Assembly (NCBI RefSeq): GCF_026151205.1
Contig: NC_087078.1
Span: 4,977,675-5,041,674 of the forward strand
From: Bolinopsis microptera
Lineage: Eukaryota > Ctenophora > Tentaculata > Lobata > Bolinopsidae
Direction: 5' to 3'
Length of the DNA stretch: 64,000 nucleotides
The notes under the pieces: model-generated
Told to the model about the DNA's origin: nothing
What the model saw: only the letters and a program-made list of their open reading frames with translations
Database searches by the model: none
Position numbers and translations under genes: made by a program
Part shown: piece after piece, positions 10,414-24,766 of the stretch
How positions within the stretch are numbered: position 1 is the stretch's first letter
Layout: each line of letters starts with the position of its first letter

Positions 10414-13400
10414 CTGAAAGAGTGTACTCGTTACATCGTGTGTACGTTATATCGTACCAAGAAGCTGTCATAATAACGCCAACAACCGATAACAAAGAGA
10501 CACTTGAATAATACGATTCCAGAAGTCAAACTCTTTAAGTGTACCAAGTTCTTGATAGTATCTGCCAGATCAGCGGGATCAACTCCATCCAAATCCTCGT
10601 TATCAATAGCCGTGGTATATTGATTGTTGGCGCTTGGTATTTGTGCTTTGATCTTATCGGCGTTAGAGATGGCTGCCTGCTCCAACGCGGCCCATGCCTC
10701 CTCACGCTCCTTCATTTTAGCACGCTCTCGCTGTCTCTCGTCCTTGTACCGTACTGTACATTCATCAAACAACCGCTGGTTCATCTCCATAAAGAGCTTT
10801 AATGCGTTGTATATTAAACCATGAATAGTCCTGTGAGGCAGTGTTGTTGGTAATGAAGTAATTTTCATGGAAGGTAAAAACGAGTGTTGTAAAGATGCAG
10901 AATAGGCCAGAAACAGAGTAATGATCCGTTCAAAGGACGTTTCCACCTTCCCTGACTTACTTGTTCCAATGAGATTTAGAGTTTTTATACAAAGCACCAA
11001 ACATGATCGGTAGTATAACATCTGCATTATCGCTTATCAAGGTCATTATATAGTCGTTGTTCCAAAAATACAGAGCGCGTTCTGCAACCTGATTGGTGGT
11101 AAGTGTTAGCATTGAAAATAGAGTTTGTAATGGGTCACGTACATCTAATCTACTTGCTTAGTTAAAAGGATGTGGCTTGATGGACTATGCCGTACTTTTT
11201 ACCCCCTAATAGAAACTTGAAATTTATGCGACTGATACAGAATCGGCCATTAGGGTCACATCATAAGAGTCTTTATCGAATATGCTGACAACGGAAAAGT
11301 TGAACCAAAATAAAACCTGGAAGTGTGGACTGGAAACACATCTAGCCAGCTGCTGGAACAGCGGCCTCATAATCTTGCGGAACTCATGCGGCTCTATGAC
11401 ATCCAATATCTCTTCTAATTCATTCAGGAACATAACCTGACAACAGTGCATGTATTAAATATAGCGTCACACATCCTCAAGCTGTCTATCGACTAATTGA
11501 AACTAATTAATTAATCAATTTTAGACTTGGTAAAACAGTAGCGGCGATGCACTTTGTATGCCTTTGGATTGCTATCTGCTAGTACTGGGAGATGCTTTTT
11601 GCATAATGTCCCGGTTTTGGCTATAGATACGCTGCGCGCGCTAAGATCCAGTGCGCGTTGCAAAATATAAATATGTCCAGTTACCTCCTTCGGGCTGTGG
11701 GTTTTCGGCCAAAACTTTAGTAGTCCCTTAATAACGATCTCTGTTAGTGTAGAGTCTTTTTCTAGGAACTGAACCACACAGTACGCTAGCTGAAAATATA
11801 TTTATCGTTAGGGATCGGAATAAAAAACACACAAACTCTTGTGATATATTTCACTTCATTTTTGATAATACCAACCTTTCAGATGGCGGCAGCTGTAGCT
11901 TCATGATGGCAGATACCTAGCCAGAGCATTTCAACCTTTTAGATGAAGGTAGCTTTAGCTTGAGCATTTCCACGCTTAACATAATATGATTGATGAGATG
12001 AAAGAAGTCTCTTGCGAGCTATGATTGCCGATACAAGTTTAGTTATATCTGCGTACACCTATAATATCGTGATCAGTTTTCGAGAGTTAATGTCGGGACC
12101 ACCCACACGGACTTTATACTGCTCAGATGTTACGATTCGATCATGCAAAGTAATGAATCGTGGTGTACAAAACGGTGTGATATAATACATATTGTGCTTC
12201 AAGCACCGATCATGCTATGCAGTGCTAGCATAAATTTGATGATCAGAAAACTGAGAGTTTAGGTCTGGGTAGCTTTAGATTGCTGTAAATCGGGGGCCGG
12301 TGCACGGTGAATCGGGGCTTTACTGTGTTATATAGAATATGAAGTGCACAGCTGCGTTATAGTAGGGTAATTTCCATACTCTCGAGTTATCATAATGACT
12401 CATCTCAACAAAATATCACTCTTACATTTCACAATACCTAAAATATTGCATAAAAACTTCTTGAGAAAGATTGACGCAATAGAATATCATTTACGCGTTT
12501 CAGACCCAAGAATAAATCAGCGAACCTTCGTCATAAAAAACCATCGAGCTTTTAAATGCGCAGTGAGCGAGGCACAGGCAAAGTAATGAGAACCGCCATA
12601 TAAGGGCAACTGTGGAACAGTTAATAAAGAATTTGTCAGGCGTTTTGCTGGACCACGTGCCGTGGGGTGACAGTGAGGCTTTATTAGAAATGTGACAGCT
12701 TTTTTTGGGAACCCTTACCCCGTCCTGTTTTTTTCTTCTGGAGGGTAAAGATAATCCGGACCGTGTGCTTGTGTAGTCATTGTTTAAGGGATAAACAGAG
12801 TGACATATTTAACGATTTTAAAGGCTTTGACAGGTCACGAAATCGTGATATATTTGGAAGGTTCCCCACACAATTTCGATTCAAAAAGGTGTCCGAATTT
12901 AGGTGTACGGTCTACATTACACCTCCTCACTTAGGTGTACGGGCATGCTACATTACACCTCACCTCTTCAACCATTTCAAGCCCGCGTAACATATTTAAT
13001 TTGATGAAGGAGTAACTTGATACGAGTATTGCAAGGTTTTTAGTATTTATCGATTTGATTAGGAGGGCAGGACAATTCTGGTTCGACTGTGAGCTGTCAA
13101 TAGTCACAGGTGCATGGCCTTCAAATGGGGGTTCCTTCTAAATTTTGTTAGCAGGGTTATATCGATATTTATAGGCCTATGTTAGGAGTTTTATTAACCC
13201 TGTAGTCTCAAGTGCAAGTGTCAACATATAACGTCAAGTTGGACCCTGGGATAACTTTACTTAAATGAGTTAAAGATATTCATTCATCTTTCATATTTTG
13301 TTTGTTAACTTAATATCTGAGGGATTTAAAAGGCCTATTCATAAAGATCCAAAAGAATTCGTGACATCATCCAGGTAGTAAAGTGGTACCCTACAGTACC

Positions 13401-16400
13401 ATACAGTACCCTACAGTACCCTGCAGTACCCTACAGTACCCTACAGTACCCTACAGTACCCTACAGTACCCTACAGTACCCTACACTACCCTGCAGTACC
13501 CTGCAGTACCCTACAGTACCCTACAGTACCCTGCAGTACCCTACAGTACCCTACAGTACCCTACAGTACCCTACAGTACCCTACAGTAATAGATATTATG
13601 ATTTCACTTTGTTTGCCAGTCACTGACTGGTGACCAGTGACCACATTGTAGCTGCTTGTAGCCAGACACTCGTGTGTGTAGCCGGAAGTATGGTAAGAAC
13701 AAATTAATCAATTCACTACAAAAATTTAACGAAAATACATTTGTTCGTACGGTTAATTTTCTGTATACTTCCGAATATAACGCACGTACTTGCACGCATT
13801 TATATCGTAAACTGAATTTTGTAGTGTGCAGGCTTTCGTAAATAGACACTTTTCTAACGAAATTAACAATACTTAAATAGCAATAAGGAAACCAGTCACG
13901 TACAGTAGAAAGTTGATTACCGCAACAGCATATTTTCTAACATGCCGACAATTTCGCAGCGCGGCTTTAAATTTATCATTCATTGTGATTGTAATATCGC
14001 TTACAAATATGAAATTCAGCTGGCCCAACATTTACAATCCTGGTTTTTGGTACTGCACTGGAATCAGAGATCAAACATGATTATGAAATCCAGTAGCTAT
14101 AATTCAAAACTTTGAAAACTTAATTGTCTTGAAAACACAAAAATTCCAAATATTTTCATTCTAACACGCATTTTATCGTTATAAGATTATTTGTGGACAC
14201 CACAGCTATACCACATACTACTTCATGCTTATGTTGTACTGACTTCAATCTAGAGAAGCTGCTATGTAATACCAACCACCGATTACAAAATACAAGCTTA
14301 TTAGTTTAACAATAATATGTACACAATACACACATAATATGTGTGTAAGTGCAGTAGCCTTTAATGAACAACTACAAAAACAAATAGTAGTATTCTGGGT
14401 ACATCATTTAATGATTATGTTAAAAATGAGTACTGAAAAACTGACTGAAAAACTGACTGCAAAATCTCAGCCTCAGACATATTAATCTAGTCTGCTACCC
14501 AGACGTTTTGTAACTAAGTTGGGACCTGGTTTCGTCGGTGAACATCTCTTAGTGAGTTCCACGAAAATAGGGTGTGTACATTGGTCTGTGTAATATCAAG
14601 TTAACGCTATGCTATACTCCACTAAGTGTTCAAAAGTAGATTTAAAGTTACAAATCGACTTGTCGGTATGAACTATGAAATGGTAAATATGCAAACGTTA
14701 AGTTAAGTACGCTTACTAAAAATTCTTCTTAAGATACACAACATTACACAGTATGGAACTCTAAATATGTGATTATAAAATTACAGGGGCAGGAGAAACC
14801 GTGTATTGAGCTGTGAGCTGGTGAAATCGTTAAAAATAGTTGGTATATTGATGAATATTCAACAGTTACTTTGTCTTCGACATGTGTGAAAATAAAACTA
14901 AAAATGAAATGTTTGTGGACCCCCCCCCCCCCCCCCCCCCCCCCCCTTGTGGACTAACCTGAGGATGATAAACGCTCATAGACTTCACTTTATGAAGGGG
15001 TAACAAGACACGCTGTAGAAACTGTTTGTGTTCCTCCTTCAGTGGCAGGGCAAACCCATTAATTATACTGAAATAGAAGTTATTGTTAATAATAAAAAAA
15101 TTTACAAGTTTATACTGAAAATCAAATTGATAAAGAAGATTTTGAACTACAAATTATAGTGAAATAAATGTTAATCTTGTAGCACTTCGTGTTGAATGAC
15201 AAGGAACAATTTTAATGCCGACCAGTTCACTCGCATTTATGTATCAAAGAATTAGTATAATATGTGAGTTATGATCTTGGCCTGGGTCGTTAAATCATTC
15301 TCAAAAACATTAAAATCCTCCTCTTGATGACTTCAATTCTCAAGAGACAACAAGTTTGTAAACGAAAACATGGCCATTGTTAAACACACACTGTAATAAA
15401 CTATAGTAACATATGTCAAGTTAAAAGATGTATTACATCTCACAATACAACGTATTATATTTTGGGTAACAGTGACACATAAAGCCTAATTAACTCGTTA
15501 TGCTTCATATCTCGGTCATCTGAGAAGCTACAGTTCTAATTCTTTCAGGACAAACGTAATTCGAATGGCCAAACACAATTCAATAACGTTTAGCTTGATC
15601 CTACTATCCAAACTATCAAATAAATGCAAAAATGAACCTTCATTTGAAAAAAATGAACGCGAATATTTTTCGAGTTGACAAATTCCTCGAACCAGTGGTG
15701 GTACTAAGTCATACCAGAAAGAAATATTTAAATTGGGCACTCAGTGACTGAGCTATAAAGGCCAACGTATGGGTACTGACTTTTGGCCCACCCTGTACTA
15801 TACCGGGTAGTAAATCACATAAAGTTATTTATAGCGGGAACACTCCCTTATTACTCAATACTTATACAATATACAAGTTATATACATGATATATGGCGAG
15901 ATCTACATAAGAGGGGATTAGTCTGCGTTCAATTTTTATACTATACAGCTTCGGCAAGTCAAATTTCTCGATATTTTTCGATCATTCTAGATCGGGGATC
16001 ATGCTTTAGATACTCCAGTATTCAGACATTACTAAGCATCCACAAAAACTCATCTGAAGGCAGGCTTCATAGCCCTTTAACAGCCGGTCGGCACTATACC
16101 TATTTGGCGGCTCTTCCATGGACGACCTCCAGACTAGACTGTTAACCAATTGGTAGAGTACAAATTGTGGAATACTTTCTTCTGGCTGTCTGCCTATAAC
16201 TTATATAGTCGCTTGGTAACAATGATGTCAGGAAGGGTTGATAGTGATGCGCGTTGTGAAATATTTCGATGAAATTATTCTTATTATTGGCTCTAATCAC
16301 TTTTTCTGCACCTTAGCCTTTTCCCAAACTACACTTGTATGTACTTACATCTTTACATACGAATAACCGCAACGTGTATCCATGCCTTGCCAATTCGGAA

Positions 16401-17036
16401 ACCAATATCCTTATCAATATTCTCACATCCGCACTGAGATAAGTAAATTGTGTAACCTCTGTCCACCTACTTATCAGAGGCGGATAATGCGGAAGAGGCG
16501 GATTATGCGGAAGAGGCGGATTATGTGGAAGAGGCGGATAATGTGGAAGATTCCGGAAGAAGATATTGGCCTATTTGACTGACATTTTAGGGATACAGAC
16601 TAGAGCTATACAGATCTTCAAGTGATAAGTAAATTATTTCAAACTAGTTAGCAGCTTAGGTTAATTAGTTGTAGTCCAGCTTATAAGTTAATTAGTTGTA
16701 CTGCTTATTCGTTGCCAACATCTGATCAACAAAGTTTCCACCGTGATATACTAATATCAGGGTGCGATACTAAATCTCATTAGAAGAGAACCCGTGTTAT
16801 CATAATATTCTAGTAGGAAGTATTTGTAGGTGTAACCCAGATTTTATTGTTTTATTAGTGAATAAAACAATAAAAAGAAACACAATACATCATATTATTA
16901 TAGAACAGCTAAATAGTACAGTAAAATAAATGTAGCCATACATAAACATTGTACACAATAATACAGCACACTATAGACTATTATATACACTGGTTCTTAA
17001 CAAACGCTGTAATCAGACGATAGTTGCAAGATAAGG

Positions 17037-17084
<48 letters not shown>

Positions 17085-20000
17085 GTACAGATGTTATCAT
17101 GCTCACACAGTTAGGTGTACAATCTACTATACATTCTTCTGTACAATATTGTACATACTGCGTTACTGTATGTAGTGACAATTTATTTTACGGCCCACAA
17201 ACAGTTAACTGATTGGACTAGGGAGGCAGTAAATCTTGTAGTGTTTATGTTCTTTAAGTTAAGCGGAGTTTACAATACCGCACATAAATGGGGGTGATCA
17301 GTTTGGAGTATTTTTAGTAGTCTCGTTCTACTAAGTGTCCTTAATTTCATGCCCTGATAAGTTTTATAACAATAACATAATTAAGTTTTACAACAATAAA
17401 ATAACTAACCTGCCCAGAATCTCAAGCAACTCTGCGATGCCATTGTGTCGTTCTGATTCGTATAGTACCCTGTAATAAACATAACGGTAATCTCTCCAGT
17501 GTGTACTTCTATAACGATAAAATACAATATGTTTAATTAACGAACCTTAGATCAATTTATCATAATTGCAGTAAGCTTACTTTGCAGTAAGCTTACTCGG
17601 TTACTTTCAGCGGCTGAAAGACTACCTACCTTAATATAATTATTGGTTCAGAGATATTTGCAGATATTTCAGTGATATTTATATTAATATTTCAGCGATA
17701 TTTACTAATACTAATATTCCGTTAGTTTCCTCAGAACTCATTATGAGTCAATTTAATTGTTATTAAGAGGAGGTATAAAAGTTACGCGCAGTGTGTAATC
17801 TCGAAATAACTTTGCAGGAAGCTTATATCGGTCATTTTCTAGACAGAACCAATTAGCGTGCAGTAATTGCATCATTAGTATCATTACAGCTGACGACAAC
17901 CAAAGGATGTAACTAATTTCTTAAGCTACTTATTCCGTCAGAATATTAAAAATTTCAAATCAACGTTGTATAACACTGTCCACTTTTGGGTAAACACTAA
18001 ACAAGTCACCATAATTACAAAGTGCATTACCGACTGGGTAAACACTAAACAAGTCACCATAATTACAAAGTGCATTACCGATGCACTGCTTCTTAGATAC
18101 TTGAAAGCCAGATATTTTCGCCATTATCTTTAAGATAAAAGTGGAGATCATCTTTTTCGTAAATTTTAATGTTTCAATGGAGTAATGAGTCACTATCAAT
18201 CGATTTCACGGCAAAATTTTACGAAAAGCATTTCCTCGCAAAAATAAATGGTTTTACAATATTTCTATACACAAATAATGGTTATATTTCCTTGTGAACG
18301 ATTACATTGCATATTAGTGATATTACCAAATCATATTATGTTTTTAGTCGCCATTACGAAACACATACCTAACCTACTTCCTGAATTTCAGTATGTGACG
18401 CTGACAACAACATGCCGTACAATAGGTAACAGTTGCAGTGGGTTACGTACTTTATATACTGTAACAAGTACCTTTATACCAGCACACGTACCTTTATACA
18501 GTAACAGGTACCTTTATACCGTAACACGTACCTTTATACCGTAACACGTACCTTCATACCAGCACACGTACCTTTATACCGTAACACGTACCTTTATACC
18601 GTAACAAGTACCTTTGTACCGTAACAAGTACCTTTATACATGCACACGTACCTTTATACCTGCACACGTACCTTTATACCGTAACACGTACCTTTATACC
18701 GTAACAAGTACCTTTGTACCGTAACAAGTACCTTTATACATGCACACGTACCTTTATACCTGCACACGTACCTTTATACCTGCACACGTACCTTTATACC
18801 TGCACACGTACCTTTATACCGTAACACGTACCTTTATACCTGCACACGTACCTTTATACCAGCACACGTACCTTTATACCGTAACAAGTACCTTTATAAT
18901 ATACATGCACACGTACCTTTATACCTGCACACGTACCTTTATACCGTAACAAGTACCTTTGTACCGTAACAAGTACCTTTATACATGCACACGTACCTTT
19001 ATACCTGCACACGTACCTTGCTTGTGAGCTACCTTTATTTACCACCCTCTTCCCTCTACGTCTAACATCTCTACCACCCTAACTTTCCACTTTCCAGTTC
19101 TGTTCCACTGTTAGCTTCCTTAATTTCGATATATCTACATTCTACCTCCCATACCCTCCGCTTCCCAAAATAACTACCACTCACGTACCAGATTAATCTA
19201 TAACTTCCCCGGCTTCCCCACGTGTCACTTGTCACCCTATCATGGCTATCTGTGATCCTGATTCCCAATTTAATTTCGCTGCCTTCCAACTGTCCCCCGG
19301 GTAAAGTAGCCTGGTAAAGTACTCTCCTCCCATACCTAAAACCTTCTCACACATCCAACACCTGCTGCCCTCAAATTCCTCCTTCAATTAGGAGATTATA
19401 GAGTACTCATATTATAACATGACACCAGCCTTTTAATACAACCGAAGCATTAGCGTAGGTAGAAGCGGTTTTCTACCCTTATAAGCCTTAATCTGTTATT
19501 ATATTAGTAAGCCCTACACGAACTTTGAGGAAAGAGACGGCGAAACCTGTCACTTAGTCACGTGACATGTGGTGGTGTTGTGAAATCGATAGATCCCACA
19601 GGTTCTCCAGGTGAATATGCACCGCGCATATGCAAATAAAAAGCGAGTGTAATGTGCAACTTGCGAGGAAATGTGACTGAGAAAGTGATTCAAGGTAGTG
19701 ATAAGCACAACATGAAATTAAGTCTTGCAGCATGATGGCAGGGAGTCTAAATGAGCTGACATTTGTGACTTTGTGAGTCTGAATATCTGCCTTTGCCTTG
19801 CCGAGGCTCGCTCAACTCTGTTGATGCTCGCTTAGCGCTGTAGAGGCTCACTCAGCACTCTGTTGAGGCTCACTCAGCACTCTGTTGAGGCTCACTCAGC
19901 ACTCTGTTGAGGCTCACTCAGCACTCTGTTGAGGCTCACTCAGCACTCTGTTGAAGCTCGCTTAGCGCTGTAGAGGCTCAGTGCTCACCCAGCACTCTGT

Positions 20001-22807
20001 TGAGGCTCAATCAGCACTCTGTTGATTGCAGGCGTATACAGGCCGACGACATGTTTAGGGTTTAGTCAGCCTTACGTAAGGGAAACCTTACATGAGGACA
20101 TCAGTGAGTAGCAGTTCAACCTCTTGCAAGTTTGGTGTACATTTCTTAAAACAGTCGCTGCTAGCTTCCCTCGGCTACTATAATTTACCGATTACATAAG
20201 CAAATGGCTATTGGAAGGCCGAAGCAAAATGAGAACAAGACTGTTACATAGATCATCTATAATAGATGTTACAACCTACAGAATTTGAATAAGCAATTTA
20301 CAGTGTGCCATACTATTGAACCAACAATACTCTCACTGAATACATGATTTTTGTGTTATACAATACATGTAGAACAGAAAGCCAAAGAAGTTGAAACACG
20401 CCCAAAAGACTGTGGGGCGTGCATCGCCGCCCAAAAGACTGTGAATTGAATTACAAGGGTTTCAATCCAGTTTTCTCAATCAATATTTTGCAATTAGATG
20501 TTTCAGAGTTTACGGAAGAATGCCGTTTCAGGGAGTTTAGAACCTCCATTCAAAATGTTTTATTCAAAAAATAAAAATGTATTTTTACCGAGCCTTTTCC
20601 AAGGGAACCAAATTTTTTAATCTTCTAGGTCATAGTGCCCACGGGTGCGAGACTTATTCATATTGTCGCAGAAATGCTTAACCTTAGCTTGATTGAAAAT
20701 AAGGCTGTTAAAATAAAAAATGTTTATAAACATTTTTGTTTATAAACATTTTCCATGGCCCATCTCTCAATTTCAAGTGTAAAAATTATAACTGTGGGGC
20801 GTGGGCTATGAATATAGTGCCCAATGGACATAATTATCATAATATGCATAACGTTAACAAATATCAAGGCCACCTCAAGTTAGATTATAATAAAACAACA
20901 GATCAAATCAATTACCATGTATCAAAATAAATTATATTATATACCAGGGCGAAGGGTATGACTATGATCAATGAAATAAAATATAACTTGCTTCACAAGC
21001 TGTACTTACTGAAAAAATATATTGTTTATTTGTTTCCTAATGTAAGCACGTAGCCCTAAGAATTTTCCGTAAATCCTATGTAGAGTTGTCTTGAGTAGGT
21101 CTCTCTCTCTGGGGTCCTCACTGTCGAACAACTCCAGAAGTTGGATTACGAACTGTTGGTCGATGCTCCGCTTTGCGGTACTTGGTGTGAAGTCTGGTGA
21201 TTCCAGGAACCGCAGGAAAAACTCATATACCAACTGAGGGGATTCAAGATATTTGATCACTGAATACATGTATAAGAATAATAAATAAAAAGTTTTCATT
21301 TCTGATTTCTTACAAACGTTTATAATCTGATCTTGGCTCCATAAAGGCATGTATAACATGTATGGGCATCAACGTGGCCACAAACTAAATTTTGTGATCG
21401 TAGAGGATCAGATGATGCTTAAAGATTCTAAAAACCAAGCTGCAGGAGTGAAAACATGTCACGAGGTGTACCTGTAAATGTGGCCAAGCAGCCTCAAGGG
21501 TGGGCTCGTCCTCCTCCGGGTCGTACTCTGCCCCGTGAGGGTTGGTGGGCGGTGGTAACGTCCGGAACAAGTTCCGAGAAAACTGCGGATAATTAATTAA
21601 TTGATAAGCTTACTGTTGATCAGCTAACTATTGGATCATTGAATGGTCAATATAAAACGATAGATGAACGTTTATCCATATAATAGTTAACCGCAGCCTA
21701 ATGGGAATGATATACTGCATATCACCTTACTAAATATATTCATTAATAATTTGTACACGCGTGAGGGCAACGGAATTATATCGTAATAAAAACCTGCTAA
21801 ATATTTTTACCCAATTCTGACTTTAATTTTTATCAAATTTATTCAATTAAGGAGGAAATTAACAAATTATAAATCTGTTCAGCTCAAAAAAACAAAGCTC
21901 TGACCATCCCCCACATGTAGCAACTCTCTCATATATAAAATACTTAAATTATCAAAAATAAGATTAGTAAGTGACAGGAATTACAAGAATTTGATACATT
22001 CATTCACTCATTCATGTCATGGTAGCACTCTCCGCTCATGCTAACAGTGTACTCAACAAGCACAAAATGTGACATGTTGTGACACATTGACACGTCCACC
22101 ACCACTAATTACATCCATTCATCAAATTTTAAAATTAGTAGTCGGGTACAATCGTCATTGAAAATTAATTACTGTTGGTATTTCTGTAAACCGTAGATTG
22201 TGGTGTATCATGTGGTAATTGGTTTAATAGTCAGTGTAATATACGTGTAGGAGGGTAAAACTATAAGCCAATTAAAAAAGCAGAGTACTGAGGAGCTAAA
22301 ATCAAGAAGTCACACGCGACAGATCTTAAAGCAGCTTCTAGTAAACAGTGAGGTGACAGCTCTTAGCAGATGAGCTTCATAATTGTCGTCACGTGTAAAA
22401 ATAGAGATGTCACGTGTTTCGCCGTTTTCATCCGTAGAATAGCACCAGTAAAATGATCCAGTTCATTGATATTAAACTTGTATATCATCTTTTCATCTAC
22501 CTTTTAATTAGTCTATAATTATTAATTACGCTGATAAGTTTACAATTAGTCTACAACCGATCTCTTCATGAGCTTTTAATTGCCCGCTTTATCGACATAT
22601 GACGACATAATGACTATTCAAAATGAAAATATTCGTTGTTTAATAATAATCCACCATAATATCGAGTTATCACAAGCATAGCTCTCGTCGGCACTTTGTA
22701 TAGCCAAGAGCGAGGAGCGTGACTTACTATACCTCTACATCTTACTTCGTCTAGCTCTAAAATATGGCTGATAAAAATATAATATTACTGGGCTATATTA
22801 TATCGTT

Positions 22808-22846
<39 letters not shown>

Positions 22847-24670
22847 TTCAGTCCTTACATATTGTTCAAGCACATTTCTGGGATGTTAGATTAAACACTG
22901 CTGAGTATAAGTTTTATCTTAAAAGTGGTGTTATTAACCTTCCATTTATTAATATAAGCAATGATGTACATATCCGACAATTGAGATCAGTTGCGTGTTT
23001 TTTCTGTGGCTTACTAATTTATATAATAATATGTATTGAACAAAACACAATATGACCTCACGTAATTAAGGAGCATGTTATTGTTTTCTTAGTGTACAAG
23101 AGGGGGGAGTTCCAAAATTATGCTCAGTTCATCTTTGTATTATTAATTATATGTCCTGAGCGTGCGAGCTAAACACGCAATTATTGTTGTGTTACACATT
23201 GAGATTATATCATACACCTATCTTAATTACACTTACTCTAATTAATATTTATAACTGTTATGTTGAAGTACTTACTCTAATTAATATTTATAACTGTTGA
23301 AGTAGGAGTATTATGAAATATTCTTAATTAATATTCATCGCCGTTTAAATAATAGTGCATCGTAAACTTATAATATTTATTATTATCTATGGCTGTTTAG
23401 GTATAACTTATAAGTATTATATGGTACACTTATCCAAAATTCAAGTACGAGTATTATATATCTATCGAGTATATATACCTCAACTACATTTCCTGGCAAA
23501 CTGACATCTCTGAACATTATTTATCTTTTAATTACTGTACTGTACTTTAATTGATTAAGTTTGCTAGCCTCACGGTGATATAATTGAACGGATTATTATA
23601 GAATGATTAGAAGATTGTAATGAATTAAAATTATAAAAACCAATCTAATCTTCCAGAATTCTACTCCTGAATTCTATCTTCAGTACGATTGGAGAGGTGA
23701 TGTGCGTGACTACATGTAGAGTTGTCGCTAATTGCCCCCAAACAATACACTCTAATGTCGTTGATGAATTAATAAGTCACCTCTCGGACACAGCCACCGT
23801 TGGAGCTGGTTAACATACAATATACCAGACAAATACACGGGTTATATTCAGTAGACACGTCCACACCATTACTGAGTTACCAACGCGAACGTTCATTGTT
23901 CACTTGTAACGAGTGATGATGATGATGACCAGTCACCAGTTACCAGTAGCCGGACGTGACTAGCTGCGTACTTATCCTGGTCACTAGCTAGCTGGTGTAG
24001 ATACCAGGTGTATAATCTGCATATTTAGTGATCTGTAGCAGCAGTAATTACACCACCGAGTTGCAAATGTTACGGAGACAACGTTACAGAATAGTTACAG
24101 TATAGTATAGAGTGAACACCGGACTTCGAAACATTTACATTTATTGGCCAAAATACGATCGGATCAGCTTGAACCTGACCTTATGTGTTTGGTAACGATT
24201 CAATTATGGATCAATCTGAACATTAACTTCTCATTTTGGACCACCTTAATTCTGGTAGAATTTCGATAAATCCAAAACTGGTCCAGAGCTGAACAGTTTT
24301 ATCTCTACCGTACCCACAAGTATACCGTGTGTTGCTGAGACATGCCAACTTAAACTTGTTATTGATGCTATTCAGGGTAACTCCTCAAGCGTACAACACT
24401 CAATAATGAGACTATTGGGACTACTTTTAAACATGAACTTGACTGTGATTGGTACATGGCGGGACCAAATTAAGGTCCATCAGAGTTCCGATATACACTG
24501 GAACACTGAGCAGGGGGAGCAAGTTGCAACAGTGTTAATCTGGGTTTGGATTGAAGACACTCTAAAGTCTGCGGCTCCATATTTTGTACGTTTATCTGAC
24601 GGGCACCTAGCATGCTATCAGTCCTGTCGAAAGAGGGTCGTCGAAATGCGGTCGAGACTAATGTAGTTTT

Positions 24671-24766
<96 letters not shown>

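Noticed and set aside
10431-11027. A single 198-codon frame taken as the PPP2R5 C-terminus
   Set aside because: It reads through an intron (10831-10960) and past a likely donor. The spliced model has family homology on both sides and continuous phase.
13386-13588. Regular short repeats resembling a CRISPR array
   Set aside because: The repeats are contiguous with no unique spacers and the genome is eukaryotic. The same holds for the arrays at 18461, 26927 and 63643.
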